From NCBI GenBank assembly GCA_947179155.2, contig OX359264.1, positions 3,158,001 to 3,222,000 of the forward strand: DNA of 64,000 nucleotides, in the 5' to 3' direction. A model generated the notes under the pieces. That model saw only the letters and a program-made list of their open reading frames with translations. It made no database searches and had not been told where the DNA came from. The stretch's first letter is position 1. Each line of letters starts with the position of its first letter. The translations under genes were made by a program, and so were the position numbers. This DNA is from Hedera helix. Taxonomy: Eukaryota; Streptophyta; Magnoliopsida; Apiales; Araliaceae. Shown here piece by piece: positions 11,433-23,359 of the stretch.

Positions 11433-12416
11433 TTAATATTCAGCTACTTCTAGCTCCATGTTAGTTGTGTTAATCATCATGATCATTTCATCCTCTTGTG
11501 CTTTCATTATATTTAACTTCTCTTGCTCTTGAAAATATATTTTGTCCATGTTCTCTTGTCTCTTTTGTTGGTTCAATTTCATCTGATGCTCGAACTTCTT
11601 AAACCTCAATTCCATAGGTGTACTAGTAGCACAAATTCTTTTGCCCTTTTTATCTTGTGCTTTTGAAGCCTTTCTTCCCATTAGCCTCTTCAATCCTGCA
11701 AATATTGTATCTTCAATATCATCGTTTTCATCCAAACTTACTTATTCTACGGTTGATGGAGAAGATGCTGTTGGACTTGACTTTCTAGTACTTTTTTCCC
11801 CCAATATTATATGTTCTCCATTTCAGCGCATCCTTCAATAGTCTCCAACAATGCATAAATCCAAATGGTTGTTTTTGGATACTTTTGAACATCTCTGATG
11901 CTTGACATATCTATTTAAAATTTATTTATAAAATATTAACTATAAACTATAAAAATAAACTTATTAAAATTTTACATTAAAAAGTTAAAATACCTTATCT
12001 TGTTCACCTACACCGCTTTGTTGCATTCTTTCAATTGAAGCATAATATTCACAAAATTTGTTCACCGCGAGTTAAATTGTTAACCAACGTTTCGCCAAAG
12101 CAATAGAACTACGTTCAGACTCAAAAATTTTATATTCATGAAAGTATGAATGGACTCTTTCCCAATATCTTCCATGTTTCTGATTGTTTCCTTGAATTGG
12201 ATCCATGCTTACATTAAGCCATCTAGAAACAAGAAGGACATCTTCATCAATTGTGTAATTTCCCTTTTGCCCTGTTCTTTTGTTGGACTCATTTTCAGGA
12301 GTCTGAATTGGTATGACAGTTTGAATTGAGAAGTCATCCAACAAATTTGGATCATCAAGTGAAAAATCTTGAGATAATAATGAAGAATAATACATTGGAG
12401 GACCATGATTTTTCAT
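11433..12416 (-). pseudogene. Harbinger ORF1 (Myb/SANT-like, 'GST T3-like') pseudogene, copy 1
   Basis: The N-terminal part (12416-12072) includes GNYTIDEDVLLVSRWLNVS and GNNQKHGRYWERVHSYFHEY, the trihelix/Myb-like DNA-binding domain of Harbinger ORF1. Plant annotations often mislabel such proteins glutathione S-transferase T3-like. A stop follows RWLTI; then LAVNKFCEYYASIERMQQSG continues to a GT splice site near 11996. After the intron come MFKSIQKQPFGFMHCW and RLLKDALKW, a frameshift, then a Lys/Gln/Glu-rich coiled-coil C-terminus ending at 11433. ORF1 normally partners the transposase in binding element ends and nuclear import. Copy 1 also has a private stop at 11742-11744 (TAA) where copy 2 keeps GAA. 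Confidence 0.85.
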
Positions 12417-15354
12417 CTAAAAAATAAATTAGAGAGATATTATCAATAAAAAATAAAAAATAAATACAATAAAAATACAAACTATTTAACCAAATACTGA
12501 CAACCACTAAAGGTTGAAGTTGTTAATTGAGAGATGGTAAAATATATTGAATTATTATACATATTACATATGTATAGATTTTTTAATTTTATCCGTTGAA
12601 ACAACAAATTACCATTGTTGCAAAAAAAATTTAACGTTCTGTACCTACTCTATTTTATACCATTCTGATTGTTTCATCTTCTTATCCGTCCGTTGGAGTG
12701 CAGAGCAGAAGAGTCATCTTTTCTCATCAACCTTTTCTTCTTATCAGTCTTCTTCCTCTTCTTCGTCTCCTCCTCCTCCTTCTCCACCTTTTCCTCATCT
12801 GCCATTAAAATATATTAATACTTATAGTCCACCAAAATTTGATTCCTAAATATAGTGGCTTTGTTCTGCCGGAAAAAGAGGTAGACTAAATTTACTCCAT
12901 CTGCTGGAGCGCGAGGGTTTATTCTAGACTATATTTAGTCTAGGATGTGGAGAACTCTTGTAATGACCCCAAAATCCCCGCGCTTTGTAACGACCCCAAA
13001 ATCCCAGCGCTTTCCACGCGGCGGACCTTGTGCGTTAACTTCGTACCTCTATCGACTTAACCAATGATCCCATAATCATATTGGTTGAATTAGTCTTATT
13101 TTAGACTATACATTAAAAATTTCTCTTAACTTTGTCCCTGGATCTTAACTTAATCTCAGTCTCATAAGTATACAAGTATCAACTTGTATTTCATCCGTAT
13201 AAATGGATAAAACCATATATAACAGTTTAATTTTAACATTAGGATTTAAATATTCTATATACGTCCACTTGTAACGGTCTCATTCGTACTACAAGTATCA
13301 ATATACAAAGATATCTCTTCATATCAATAATCCTATTTATATGGTATTCAGAATAGTAATAACGAGTTATACCTGGGTCCGAGGAACCTTAACGATGGAT
13401 TTGATCAGTCAACATCGCTTAGTTCTGTCTCAGATGTACAGCACTCACAAGTTATTTACCGATCCTCATCCAGATAAATAGATCATTATCAACATTGTTT
13501 TAATATTTAACAATTCTACATTATATCAAATTTAAAGACATAACAACATTCTGATGATAATAATTTATATCATTCATTCAATATTCGGTTACATGTTTGT
13601 TTGTTCGTATTACAACAGTCGTTATGACTTATACAAATACAAGTAATAAACATGAAAACCTAATCTACGCTTCATCTTTACATTCAAGATCTTCTTAACG
13701 TTCATCTTTAATCTGCAAATAAGGTTTTATTCGCAAGAATGAGCACGACGGCTCAGCAAGTCTAACATATTATCACATACACAGTTTATGCTTTCATATA
13801 AACTTTAACATGCTTTGACTGAACATACATCTCAGTTAATAATCATATTAATTTATGCTTTAACAATAAACATATTTTATACATACTCATATGCATCATC
13901 AAATATCAATTAACATTTAACAGTTAATCAATAACTAACACTTAATTATTTAATCACATAAGATCTTCATTCATGTACTTTCACATATAAACTATCACAT
14001 AATAACATGAACAATCTTAGAACATACTAATAACACATAAAAGTTTAGAACTTGCCTCAAATTGAAACTAGGGTTTTCCGGCGGAGCGTTAAACCCTACA
14101 CAGTCATTCAGTGCATAAGCGGTTAGATTCATCGTATTATATAACTTCATAAGTCTTATATTAACTTATTTAAACTCTTTCAATAGGTGGAATTATTTGG
14201 AAAATTGGCTAACTCAAAAACTCATTTTTAAGCCAAAATTTCGGATTTGGGCAGATTGTTGGACTGCCAGACCCCGGCTCAGTTAAACGGCCATAACTTC
14301 TTCGTTTTAAAAATTTTTTTAGTCGTTCAAAATTCCACGCGTTCGTAACTTCCGTCTCTACAACTTTCATTCAGAAAAAAGTTCGAGATTCCTGACAGAT
14401 TTGTACAGATTTCGGCCTAAAGGGGACTACTCTAAAACTGATTCATATTTCTGACCTCTTTTATAGTAACGGCCATAACTTTGTCATACGAAAACATTTT
14501 TGAGTTATTCTTGAGTCTAAATTGCTTAGAATTTCATGAGCTACAACTTTTATTTAGGTTTCTAAGGCAGATTCAGACTTTAAATTTTCGGAAATTCGCA
14601 AAAATATTCTGCGACTATATTAGACTTAACTTTCTTTGATCCGATTGGTAAAACATGATACCTCAAGCATTAATTTGCTAAGATAACATGTTCTAACACT
14701 TCGTATCACTTCATAACATAAAAATAACAAAATCATAAACCTACTTATATAAGATTTCATGACTTTTTCTCAAGAACACGAAGAACGAATCGAAGAACAC
14801 GAAGAACAAAGTTTCATCGTTCTTCGTTTCGACTACTAAAACTTGATGCCACAAGCATTACTTAGCAAGGCCATCATGTTTCATCATCCCATAACACTAA
14901 ATTACAAAATCATAAACCTACTTATAAGGAAATTTATGACTTTCACTCAAGAACACGAAGAACACGAAGAACGATAAGAAAAATCGAACATCGTAACGGC
15001 TTGTGTTTTGAGCTTTTTAACTAAATACTTGAAATGAAATGGACAGTATAACTACTTATAATTTATATTTCACTACTCTAGACATAAAATAAATCGAGCA
15101 TTATAGCTATTCACATATACTCTACGAATTGAAAAATTACATAATAACAACTAGAGATTACCTCTTGGAGTGCAAGCTTTGACAACAATTTGTGCAAGGC
15201 TTCAATACTCATCAACAAGATTAATCTATCAATATATCTCTCTAGCTTTGTTGCTCTAATTTACTTGGTGAATTGGTAAAGATTATGAAGAGTGAAGACT
15301 CCTATTTATAGGATTTTCCAAGTTAGGGTAAAATGGTAAAAAATGACAATCAAG

Positions 15355-15660
15355 CTTTGGCTCAAAGTTTGGCTTGGCTTTAACTTTGCCTCCAAGTTTG
15401 ACTTATACTTTGGCTCCAAGTTTGGCTTGGCTCCAACTTTGGCTCCAAGTTTGGTTTATACTTTGGCTCCAAGTTTGGCTTGGCTCCAACTTTGGCTCCA
15501 AGTTTGGCTTATACTTTGGCTCCAAGTTTGGCTTGGCTCCAACTTTGGCTCCAAGTTTGCTTTATACTTTGGCTCCAAGTTTGGCTTGGCTCCAACTTTG
15601 GCTTCAAGTTTGGTTTATTCTTTGGCTCCAAGTTTTGGCTTGACTTTGGCTTGGCTTAGG
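15355..15660. repeat. 53 bp minisatellite in the private LTR
   Basis: TATAC anchors recur at 15404, 15457, 15510 and 15563, and as TATTC at 15616, exactly 53 bp apart. Each unit contains two TTTGGCTCCAAG words. The array lies just upstream of the minus-strand TATA box at 15301-15312. Long stop-free frames across it are a by-product of the repeat and are not taken as genes. Confidence 0.95.
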
Positions 15661-15849
15661 CTTTAACTTTATCTACTAACTAGAGTTAACATCTAACTCA
15701 ACATTAGTTAATTCTCTACTAACTTGTATACTTGACTTTTACTATTCACAGTTGACTTTTTCGTATTTATACCGTATAATTTTCGTATTATTCTCGTATT
15801 ATTTTCGTATTCTACCCGTATAATTTTCGTATTATATGCGTATATGTGA

Positions 15850-15990
15850 ATAGTGATTAGGGTTAGGTTATAACCCTTAGGGTTTAAACCCTTAGGGTTT
15901 CTAGGTTTAGGGTTTAGGTTTTAACCTTTTCTAAGTATAACCAAACCCTAGTTTAGGTTTTCCAAACCCTAGAATTAGGTTTTTAGGTTT
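15850..15990. repeat. Telomere-like TTTAGGG / AACCCTA words
   Basis: A cluster of GGTTTAGGG, CCCTTAGGGTTT and AAACCCTAG words near the plant telomere repeat TTTAGGG occurs inside the LTR. The related LTR fragment at 38815 has the same kind of cluster (39105-39145). The repeats are too degenerate to be a telomere; they belong to the LTR family. Confidence 0.7.
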
Positions 15991-16378
15991 TAACCTTTAA
16001 ATAACTTTTCGATTTTAATAAGTGTTAAGGTTAATTACTTGAACCGAAACACGAATTCCTACACATAAGTAATTCACATAGCACATTTAAAAGCTCAATT
16101 CAAGCTTTACTAATCACATAACACATAGTTTAGGTTAAAAGTTTAACCTCTAATCGTAAACGAATCGTAGTTTCGAGTCGTTTTTAATCTTTAATATAGT
16201 TAAATGTATTGTTGAGCAATCGTTTTTAGGCTTTTAAATTAACAACCTTTATCATATCTTGACAGATCATTTTTAAAATATTTGGGATATTACAACTCTG
16301 GCCTGCTAGAGATGCTCTTAAAGTTTAAATTCTGCAGCATTTCTTTTTGTAAATGTAACTCATGACAGTATTAGTAAG

Positions 16379-19300
16379 TGTAATATTCCGGATATTTCAC
16401 GAGATTTTTAAATAAGGTATTGATAATAAAATAAAGGTTGAAGTTTAAAACTTAGATTTGGAGAAGTAAAAGGTGTAAAAGATGAGTAAATATTTTTTTT
16501 TAACCTAATTTATTTGTTAGAGATTAAATGTGAGAATATTATAATGATGCATGTGGAGAGATGAGAGTTGACCATGCTTGCGTTTGTTAATGTAAATATA
16601 GATATACATTCTATATGTAATGATAGTGCAAGTATACTTGTTGTATTATAGCAAGAGAGAGGAAATTTGGGTGGAGTGTTAGTTTTGGGAAGCTTGTATT
16701 TCACTCAATAAATTAAGTAGTTCACCAACTCCCAACAACTCCTACCTAACCCTACCAACTCTAGTCAATCAAGAGTGTTAATCTCTTGGTCATTCAATGG
16801 TATAGTAATCAGGACTTAACATGAATGTATACTTATTTAAGGATGTTAGTTGCTAGCAAAATGTGTAGATACATAATTATATGTATACATGATGGATGAG
16901 ACTTAACTAAGGTTGGGTATTTGAGTGATCAAGGTTAAGTTCAGTACTTTAGCCATATGTCTCATGGAGAGTTAACCACATGTGAGTTAAGTGTTGGTGA
17001 TATGTTGGTTATTTTTCACTTCACCATCTATGTTGCTTATAGTCAAGTTGATGGGTGACATTTTAAAGGACAAATGATGTTCAAATATGAGGAAAATACA
17101 AGTATTGTGCATGTATAGGTGAATATGTATACATATATTGGTGTATATATATGGATACTTATAAAATTATATAGGACATAAAAATAAGCCCAAACTATTT
17201 GATTGGTGGATAAACTTGTAAGTTGTGTTGGTTTAATTATTGAAGTCCAACACCTTTAGTAAATTACTAGTATAGTAATATGTTAAAGGAATGCCTAAAA
17301 TGGAAAATGATGGGAGGAGAGAATGAGTAACTTGTAGCTTTTATGTTGCTTAGTTTACACTTAATTGGTTACTTGCACTTCAACTTGATGGATTTCAATC
17401 TATTAGTCAATCATCTAGTCAAGTCATGAATCAATCAAGCTAGTCACTATTGAGCACCATTTGGAGTATTATTTAAGGTCAATCAAAGATGTCAATCAAG
17501 AAGGTCAAATCTTAGTCACTATTGGAATACTATTGAGTACTATTGAAGTCACTGTTGAGGCACTATTCAAGGTCAATCAAGGTAGTCAATCAAGATGTCA
17601 ACTATTTGGGCACTATTGAGCTACTATTTGACACTATTTGAGGTCATTCCAAGTTGTCAAATCCTTGTAATCATTCCATGCAATAGTAATCTTGTGTTAA
17701 GCCTTAATTGACCAATGATGGAGGATTAGGAGAAGTGAAGTATGATTAGTAGAGTCCTTTAAAATGTCATTTGCTAGAACAATTCTTAGAGAGAAAAAGA
17801 GAGAAGCTTGAAAGAAAAGTGAAGAACACTTATAGTTCTTGAGAGAGAGAAAAATCAAAATAACAATAGAGTGTGTGGGTGGAGGGTCTTGGCAGCAAGG
17901 GGGGTTCTTGTGGATGTCATCTAACTTCATCTCTTACCTTGGAAAGTAAAGAAGGAGAGCCATCAAGAGCTAGAGGTATAAAAACACTTTTAACCCTAGT
18001 TTTGAAGCTTTAATGGTGTGATATATTATTTCTATGGTAGAAAACTATTTTTTTAAATCTCTTGATGCTTAAAACCATGCTAGACTAGTATATATAGAGT
18101 TAAATGGGTTTAACATAAGTTTTGGTATTCATTTATGTGGAAAAGTTTAACAAAACATGAAAGCGGTTTTCGCCGGAAAAACACAAAACGGAACAGCCGA
18201 TTCCCGGATTTACTGTTCACTCTCCGTAACTCGTATTCATGATCCGCAAATTTTGGATGGTATTCCTATGAGATAAGAAGAGATTTCAAGTGGAACGACT
18301 GAAAAATATTACACGAGCTATCCGTGATGATTTTTCTCGTAAAACAGTCCAATGTTGGAAAATACCCGAAAACATTCTGCCCAGAAATTTACACGACCTG
18401 TTTTGCCCGCCTATTATGTTCTAAAAATTCCGGAACTTTTATACACGATTATATATGGTATAAAACAGCGATTGTCCAAAAATGAGCTCCATCCGACCCC
18501 GGATGAGTGAGTTATGACCCGACGTTTCTTTACATTTTAAAAGAGAACTACAATTATAACTTGAAACGTATACCTCCCAAAATTATCAAAATTTTACTGG
18601 AGGTACTATATGATGACAGGAAGCTACCATACAAAATTCAGAAGTTTCCAATAAAAACTTGATTTTTAATAATTACTGCAATTTTTGGACAGAAATGTAC
18701 TATTTAAAAATAGTAAATAAAGTTGGAAAATTAAACGAAAATTATTTTTTATATGGAATGAAATATACTAAATATATCCAAGAGTTATAAAAATAATAAG
18801 TCAATTAAGTATTTTTAATAAATATGAAAGACTTAAGAAAAATAAGGATAAACGAATAAAATAATTATGTATTATTCAATTTTAATTAAATAATTCATAA
18901 AGGTTATTATTTATTATTTAAATAATATTAATCAATAAATAAAGTAAATAAAAAGAATTTAATTAATTATTTATTATTAAATAAAGTAAAGAAGTATATG
19001 AAGTAGATAAAATAATTATTTATTATTTACTTAATATTAAATAATAAATAATGGTGATTAGTTATTTAATTATTACTATTAAATAATAATTAAGGGGAGA
19101 TAAAGTTAATAAAGTAATTATTTATTATTTAATTAATATTAAATAATGATTAAGGATAATTAGTTAATTAATTATTATTTATTTAAGGGATATTAAATAA
19201 TAATTAAAGAAAGATAAAGATAATAATGTACTGATTTATTATTAATTATTTGATTATTATTTAAAAGATATAAAATAATAATTAAAGAAGGATGGTGTGA

Positions 19301-20871
19301 GTAAAGTGATCATTTGTTATTTAATTAATATTAAATAATAAATGGGATTAATTAATTAATTAATTATTATTTGAATGATATTAAATAATAATTAAAGAGA
19401 AATGAGGATAGTTAATTAATTATTATGATATTAAATATTAATTAAAGTAAATTAAGATTAATAAAATAATTGTTTATGTGAAGATAAATAAACAAGTAAA
19501 GTTAAGTGAGTTAATTATTTATTTAATGTTAAATAAATAATGTGAAGAAATTAAAAGAATAAGGAGGTGATTAAACAATGCACATTTAATTGTTTAAGCC
19601 TTTAAATATTATAAAAGGAGTAAATTATTTAATGATAATTGCAAGTGATGAAATATTATTAAAGGATTAATAATATTGATAATTGAGTGAATATTATTAA
19701 GGGATTAATAGTATTAATAACCAATTAAGGTGTTGTTCAGTACTTGGGTAGCGTTGGTAATTTAGTGATGTATTATTAATGTATAATAATACTGATTGGT
19801 AATTAAAATATTATTCAAGGAGGATAATATTGTCTTATAAATTATGAGTTAATAAATAGGGAATTCCGTATTGTAGAGTCATTTCCTTTGCGAATGGCAG
19901 CTGAGTCCCTATGCGCTTTACTGATTAACAGATAAACCTATTAGGTCTTTCGAATGCAGTAATTTGATTTGTATGAGCGTTAGTGATGGAAAGCGGATTT
20001 CAGACTGGTAGCGTAAGTCAATGCGCATATCAGGCAAATTTTTCAGAACGTGTTGCATTATGTGCCTGATTTAGAATACTATAAAATTATTATGTGTGCA
20101 CATGTTATTATGTGCAATAATGTGGTAATGTACTTTTGTGATACAAGTTGAAATAAACTGTTGATATGCAGTAGATGATTAAGTTGATTGCTCTATATAT
20201 ATTGAACTATATGAAATTGTAAATGACATGCATGAATAGCACGAATCATAGAGTAAATGCAAAGCATGATATCCATGAGATATGTAGTCATTGTAAAGCT
20301 TGAAATGCATGAAGCATGATGAAATATGTTTATGTGTTACGTGAAACTATTAGACTTACTGAGCCGTCGTGCTCACTATTGCTTAAAACAAAACATTACA
20401 AAAAAGCTTGAGGAAGCTGATTACTATGGTAGAAGCAAAGATGAAGATTGACTAACAAGTTATCAAGATCAAAGCGTAGGTTCTTTTATAATAAAATCCT
20501 GCGATATAATAAATTATCTCTGTGGGTATTACTTGTTCTATAGATTAGCAAACTGAAATGTGAAAAGAACATATATACATTATTTTAAATCATTTTCAAA
20601 TGTTGTCATTTATGTATAAGGGTGACAGGTTGGTATGCTAAATCATTATTCATATGATTAGGAATTGTAATAAAAATGTTTAAAGATTTCGATTATGGAA
20701 TAGAATGATATTGAAAATTTTACTCATTTAAGGTTTAATACTTGGTGTATAGTAATAATTGTATTTGCTTGTGGTTTATAAGTCAAATATAATTAGTTTA
20801 AACTTAGGATTGAGGTTACTTTTAACAGACCAGATATGGGGTTAAAGGAGTCCGGAATTGGGGTCGTTACA
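16379..20871 (+). mobile_element. 4493 bp giant solo LTR-like element, copy 1
   Basis: It starts TGTAATATTCCGG and ends GGGGTCGTTACA, with the perfect target duplication GTAAG (16374-16378 and 20872-20876). There is no coding region. From left to right: degenerate TCACTATTGAG / GGTCAATCAAG repeats (17385-17650), a GA-rich tract (17770-17860) with TATAAAA at 17977, a GC-richer block (18160-18540), an AT array of TTAATTATTTATTATT words (about 18860-19560), and the conserved hairpin TGAGCCGTCGTGCTCA at 20360-20375. The layout matches the other giant LTRs in reverse, so + is the likely sense. It predates the duplication since copy 2 has it at the same site. Confidence 0.92.
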
Positions 20872-20876
20872 GTAAG

Positions 20877-21580
20877 TGGTTAAGTTCTTTGAAATTGTTT
20901 TTATCTTGCCTTGATGGGTTGTCGCAAATTAATCAAGTTCTACATTTCCACCCGCTCAACTGTAATGCAAATTACAATTTCTTAGGCCCCGTCTCTCCAA
21001 GGATCATAGTGGGGCTCTCCTTTTATTACATTTTGTAGTTTACACTATTGACTGAATTTGTCCACATTGGTTTTCTTTCATTTTTTAGGGAATTGATATT
21101 TTCACAAGCAAAAAGTGATTGTTCCACAAGGTCCCTTTTAAATGAATAATAAATGATTTCACACTTGTCTGAGAGAGACCTTGTAGAAATATTAATTTTT
21201 AATTAAGGAAATATCAATTTTCTTTCTTTAATACCAAAGATGAGAGTGTTTTTTTTATGGACATTTACCAAAAAGTAGAGCCAACTCCTTGTTCGTATAG
21301 TTTAATATATTTGGTCTTTGGCTTTATATTATGGTTTGAGATCATTAATGATCAACTAGATGCCAATAAACTCCAATGGTTCCCCAGCAATGACATCATC
21401 CAAGTCAACGAATTGTAATACCATCTAAAACACCAAATACTATCCATAAAACCTGAAGCCACAAGTGTGGATATTAACATATGAGCATTCTAGTTGCAAC
21501 AACGTTGAGCTTAATGTTGATCCCCAAAAAATAGGCAGTTATATTCAGCTAGTTATATACCTTTCCTTTGATTCCATGAA
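20877..21580. other. Intergenic flank (copy 1)
   Basis: DNA between the giant LTR and the kinase pseudogene. It is less AT-rich than the LTRs and probably old single-copy or 3' flanking DNA. I recognise no gene or RNA. Confidence 0.4.
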
Positions 21581-22816
21581 CTATGCATATTGATCTGGAC
21601 TTGTCTTCTCCGGTTGATGCATCCTATCATTGAATACATGGAGGAGAAGATCAGAAACTTGACGCGATGATGGCCTCTCCACTGGTGCAGTTTTTGTGCA
21701 CTCCAGTGCTATTTCAAGCACTTGAAATGCAACACTTTCTTCATTCTGTAAAAGAGGTTTCAGTGCTGGATCCATCAGCTCCTCTCGGGCAGAGCCTTGC
21801 ATTTCAATATTGGACTCGAGCCATCTCACCATGTCCATATCCTCCCCAAAACTCCCATCAGTTGGCATCCTCCCACTCACAAGATCTATCAGCACAATCC
21901 CCATGCTGTAAACATCACTCTTCTCAATTGCCTTAAACGAATAAGCGTACTCTGAAAAACATTACCAGAAACTTTTTAAAAGGAATTCGTAGGGAAAAAC
22001 ATATATATTCAGATGAGAACCATTTTTCTTACCTGGGGCAATGTAGCCATAAGATCCTATAAAACAAGTGTTTGATTCGATTGCTCCTGAGTCATAATTC
22101 TCTATAATTGCTTTAGCCAGCCCAAAATCTCCCAAATGTGCTTCCATATTGTAATCTAATAGCACATTGCTAGATTTTATATCCCTATGAATGATCTTTG
22201 GCACACAATCATGATGCAAGTACTCAACTCCCTGTGCTAACCCTACTGCAATCCTTAATCTTGTTTCCCAGTCAAGGCTTCTCTTCTTCTTGACATTCAA
22301 TGGTTGCTTGTGTAGCCAATCCCATACGCTTCCATTGTCCATGAACTCATACATCAACAGGTTTGGTCCTTCTCCTCTACTGCTGCAATATCCCAGCAAC
22401 TTTACCAAATGCCTGTGTCGTATCCTCCCGAGCGTCTTTAATTCTCTTGCAAAGCTTTTATCCAACAAAATATCATCTTTTCTCGGTATCTTCTTAACTG
22501 CTAATGTTTCTCCTGTAAGCATTTCAGCTTTGTAGACTGCTCCTGATCCTCCTGACCCAATTTTGAACTCATCACTCAGATTATCTGTGGCTTCCATAAT
22601 GTCTTCCCATTTGAAATGATTCATGGCAGAACCATACTGAAAAAGAGGTCTTCGTTGTGTTATGGAGGAACCGGAAAAGTAAGCAGGACTCATTTCACTG
22701 GCCATTTTGATAAATTCTCGCTTGTGTTTGAAGAAAAGGGCAGCTCCAAGTAATATAAGGACACTGGCTACAGTAGTTGATATTGCTGAAATGGCAACCA
22801 CTGATGATTGATTCAA
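21581..22816 (-). pseudogene. GSO1/GSO2-type receptor kinase: transmembrane and kinase part, copy 1
   Basis: Exon A (22816-22033) encodes a transmembrane segment (VVAISAISTTVASVLILLGA) followed by FFKHKR, then a kinase: glycine loop IGSGGSGAVYK, lysine in AVKKIPRK, catalytic HRDIKSSNVLLD, DFGLAKA, and GYIAP. An 81 nt intron (21952-22032, GTAAG donor, TTTTCAG acceptor) splits the APE motif. Exon B (21951-21581) continues EYAYSFKAIEKSDVYSMGIV to RPSSRQVSDLLLHVFN and stops. The spliced frame is 384 codons without a stop, so the kinase is intact. GSO1/2 bind CIF/TWS1 peptides for Casparian strip and cuticle integrity and are about 1250 aa. Here the ectodomain is reduced to five LRRs and cut off by a TGA at the expected Cys after GNLQL. 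Called a pseudogene, though a short membrane kinase could be made from the Met at 22816. Confidence 0.88.
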
Positions 22817-22870
22817 GCCCGATTGCTGATTATTGGAATTGATGTCATTGCAATGCTCCAGAGGGCCCCC

Positions 22871-23359
22871 TCAAAGCTGCAGATTTCCAGTAAATGCATT
22901 AGCCGGCCAATGTGAATACCGCTTGTCAAGATTTCCTTGAAGATTGTTGTAAGGGAGATTCAGGTGGGTCACGCTGCTCATGTCACCCAGCTGGAGTGGA
23001 ACTTCTCCAACAAGTTCATTCTTGGATAAATCAAGTGCTTCGAGTTTAATCAGGTTTCCAATGGAAATTGGGATTTGGCCGGTGAGATTGTTGTAACTAA
23101 GGTCTAGAATGCTCTGAAGATCTCGGAGTTGTCCAAGCTCAATGCGTATTTTGCCACTAAAGCTGCTTATTGAGAGGTGGAGTTCATAAAGCTTGCTCAA
23201 TTCACCTATGGCCGAAGGAATTGGCCCAGAAAAACGATTCCTGTTGAGATTGAGGACATTGATGGAGCCAAGTTTACCGATTTCAACATTGAAGATTTTT
23301 GGGTATTTGCAGAGAATTAATGGTTCTTGAAATGGGTGACAATTTAAGGGAAACAACAA
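22871..23359 (-). pseudogene. GSO-type LRR ectodomain remnant, copy 1
   Basis: About five plant-type LRRs are readable: LNLNRNRFSGPIPSAIGELS, LHLSISSFSGKIRIELGQL, LDLSYNNLTGQIPISIGNL, LDLSKNELVGEVPLQLGDM and LNLPYNNLQGNL. The juxtamembrane end YSHWPANAFTGNLQL is followed by TGA where the family has Cys. It is in the same frame as the downstream transmembrane and kinase part (GGPLEHCND comes after the stop). Intact GSO receptors have about 30 LRRs, so most of the ectodomain and the signal peptide are missing. Upstream of about 23320 the homology ends abruptly. The fragment is recognisable but cannot bind ligand as a normal GSO receptor. Confidence 0.88.

Larger units (their letters stand above)
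12959..16294 (-). mobile_element. 3336 bp solo LTR-like insertion, private to copy 1
   Basis: On the + strand it starts TGTAATGACCCC and ends GATATTACA. It is flanked by the perfect target duplication ACTCT (12954-12958 and 16295-16299). Copy 2 has the empty site GAGAACTCTGGCC (about 52276-52288), so both ends are fixed to the base. The TATA box CCTATAAATAGG reads on the minus strand (15301-15312), suggesting minus sense. Sub-features: a duplicated 27 bp terminus (TGTAAYGACCCCAAAATCCC twice), hairpin at about 13740-13755, minisatellite 15355-15660 and telomere-like words 15850-15990. There is no gag-pol. Confidence 0.95.
10409..16317. mobile_element. PIF/Harbinger element, copy 1, interrupted by an LTR
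   Basis: The terminal inverted repeats are GAGCATGTCCAGTAG at the left and GAGCATCTCTAGCAG read inward from the right. They are flanked by the 3 bp target duplication TTA (10406-10408 and 16318-16320), diagnostic of PIF/Harbinger. Without the LTR at 12959-16294 it would be 2568 bp, as in copy 2. It carries the usual two genes in converging orientation: a DDE transposase remnant on + and a Myb-like accessory gene on -. Subterminal repeats of TAGATGGACTATC / GACTATATTTAGTC occur at both ends. Confidence 0.92.

Noticed and set aside
12547..12849. 100 aa frame with Ser and Pro runs
   Set aside because: It is in the non-coding end of the Harbinger element and made of CT-rich simple sequence (TCTTCTTCCTC); no homology seen.
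15404..15660. CRISPR-like array
   Set aside because: Repeats are contiguous with no unique spacers, in plant DNA.
15343..15666. Overlapping long open frames rich in LAPSLAWLQLW
   Set aside because: They come from the 53 bp minisatellite, which is stop-free in two frames; there is no gene context or codon signal.
15850..15990. Possible interstitial telomere or ancient chromosome fusion point
   Set aside because: Words are few, in mixed orientation, and recur in a related LTR fragment at 39105, so they are part of the LTR family.
21667..21936. 89 aa + strand frame over the kinase exon
   Set aside because: Antisense shadow of the kinase C-terminal exon, whose protein match is strong.
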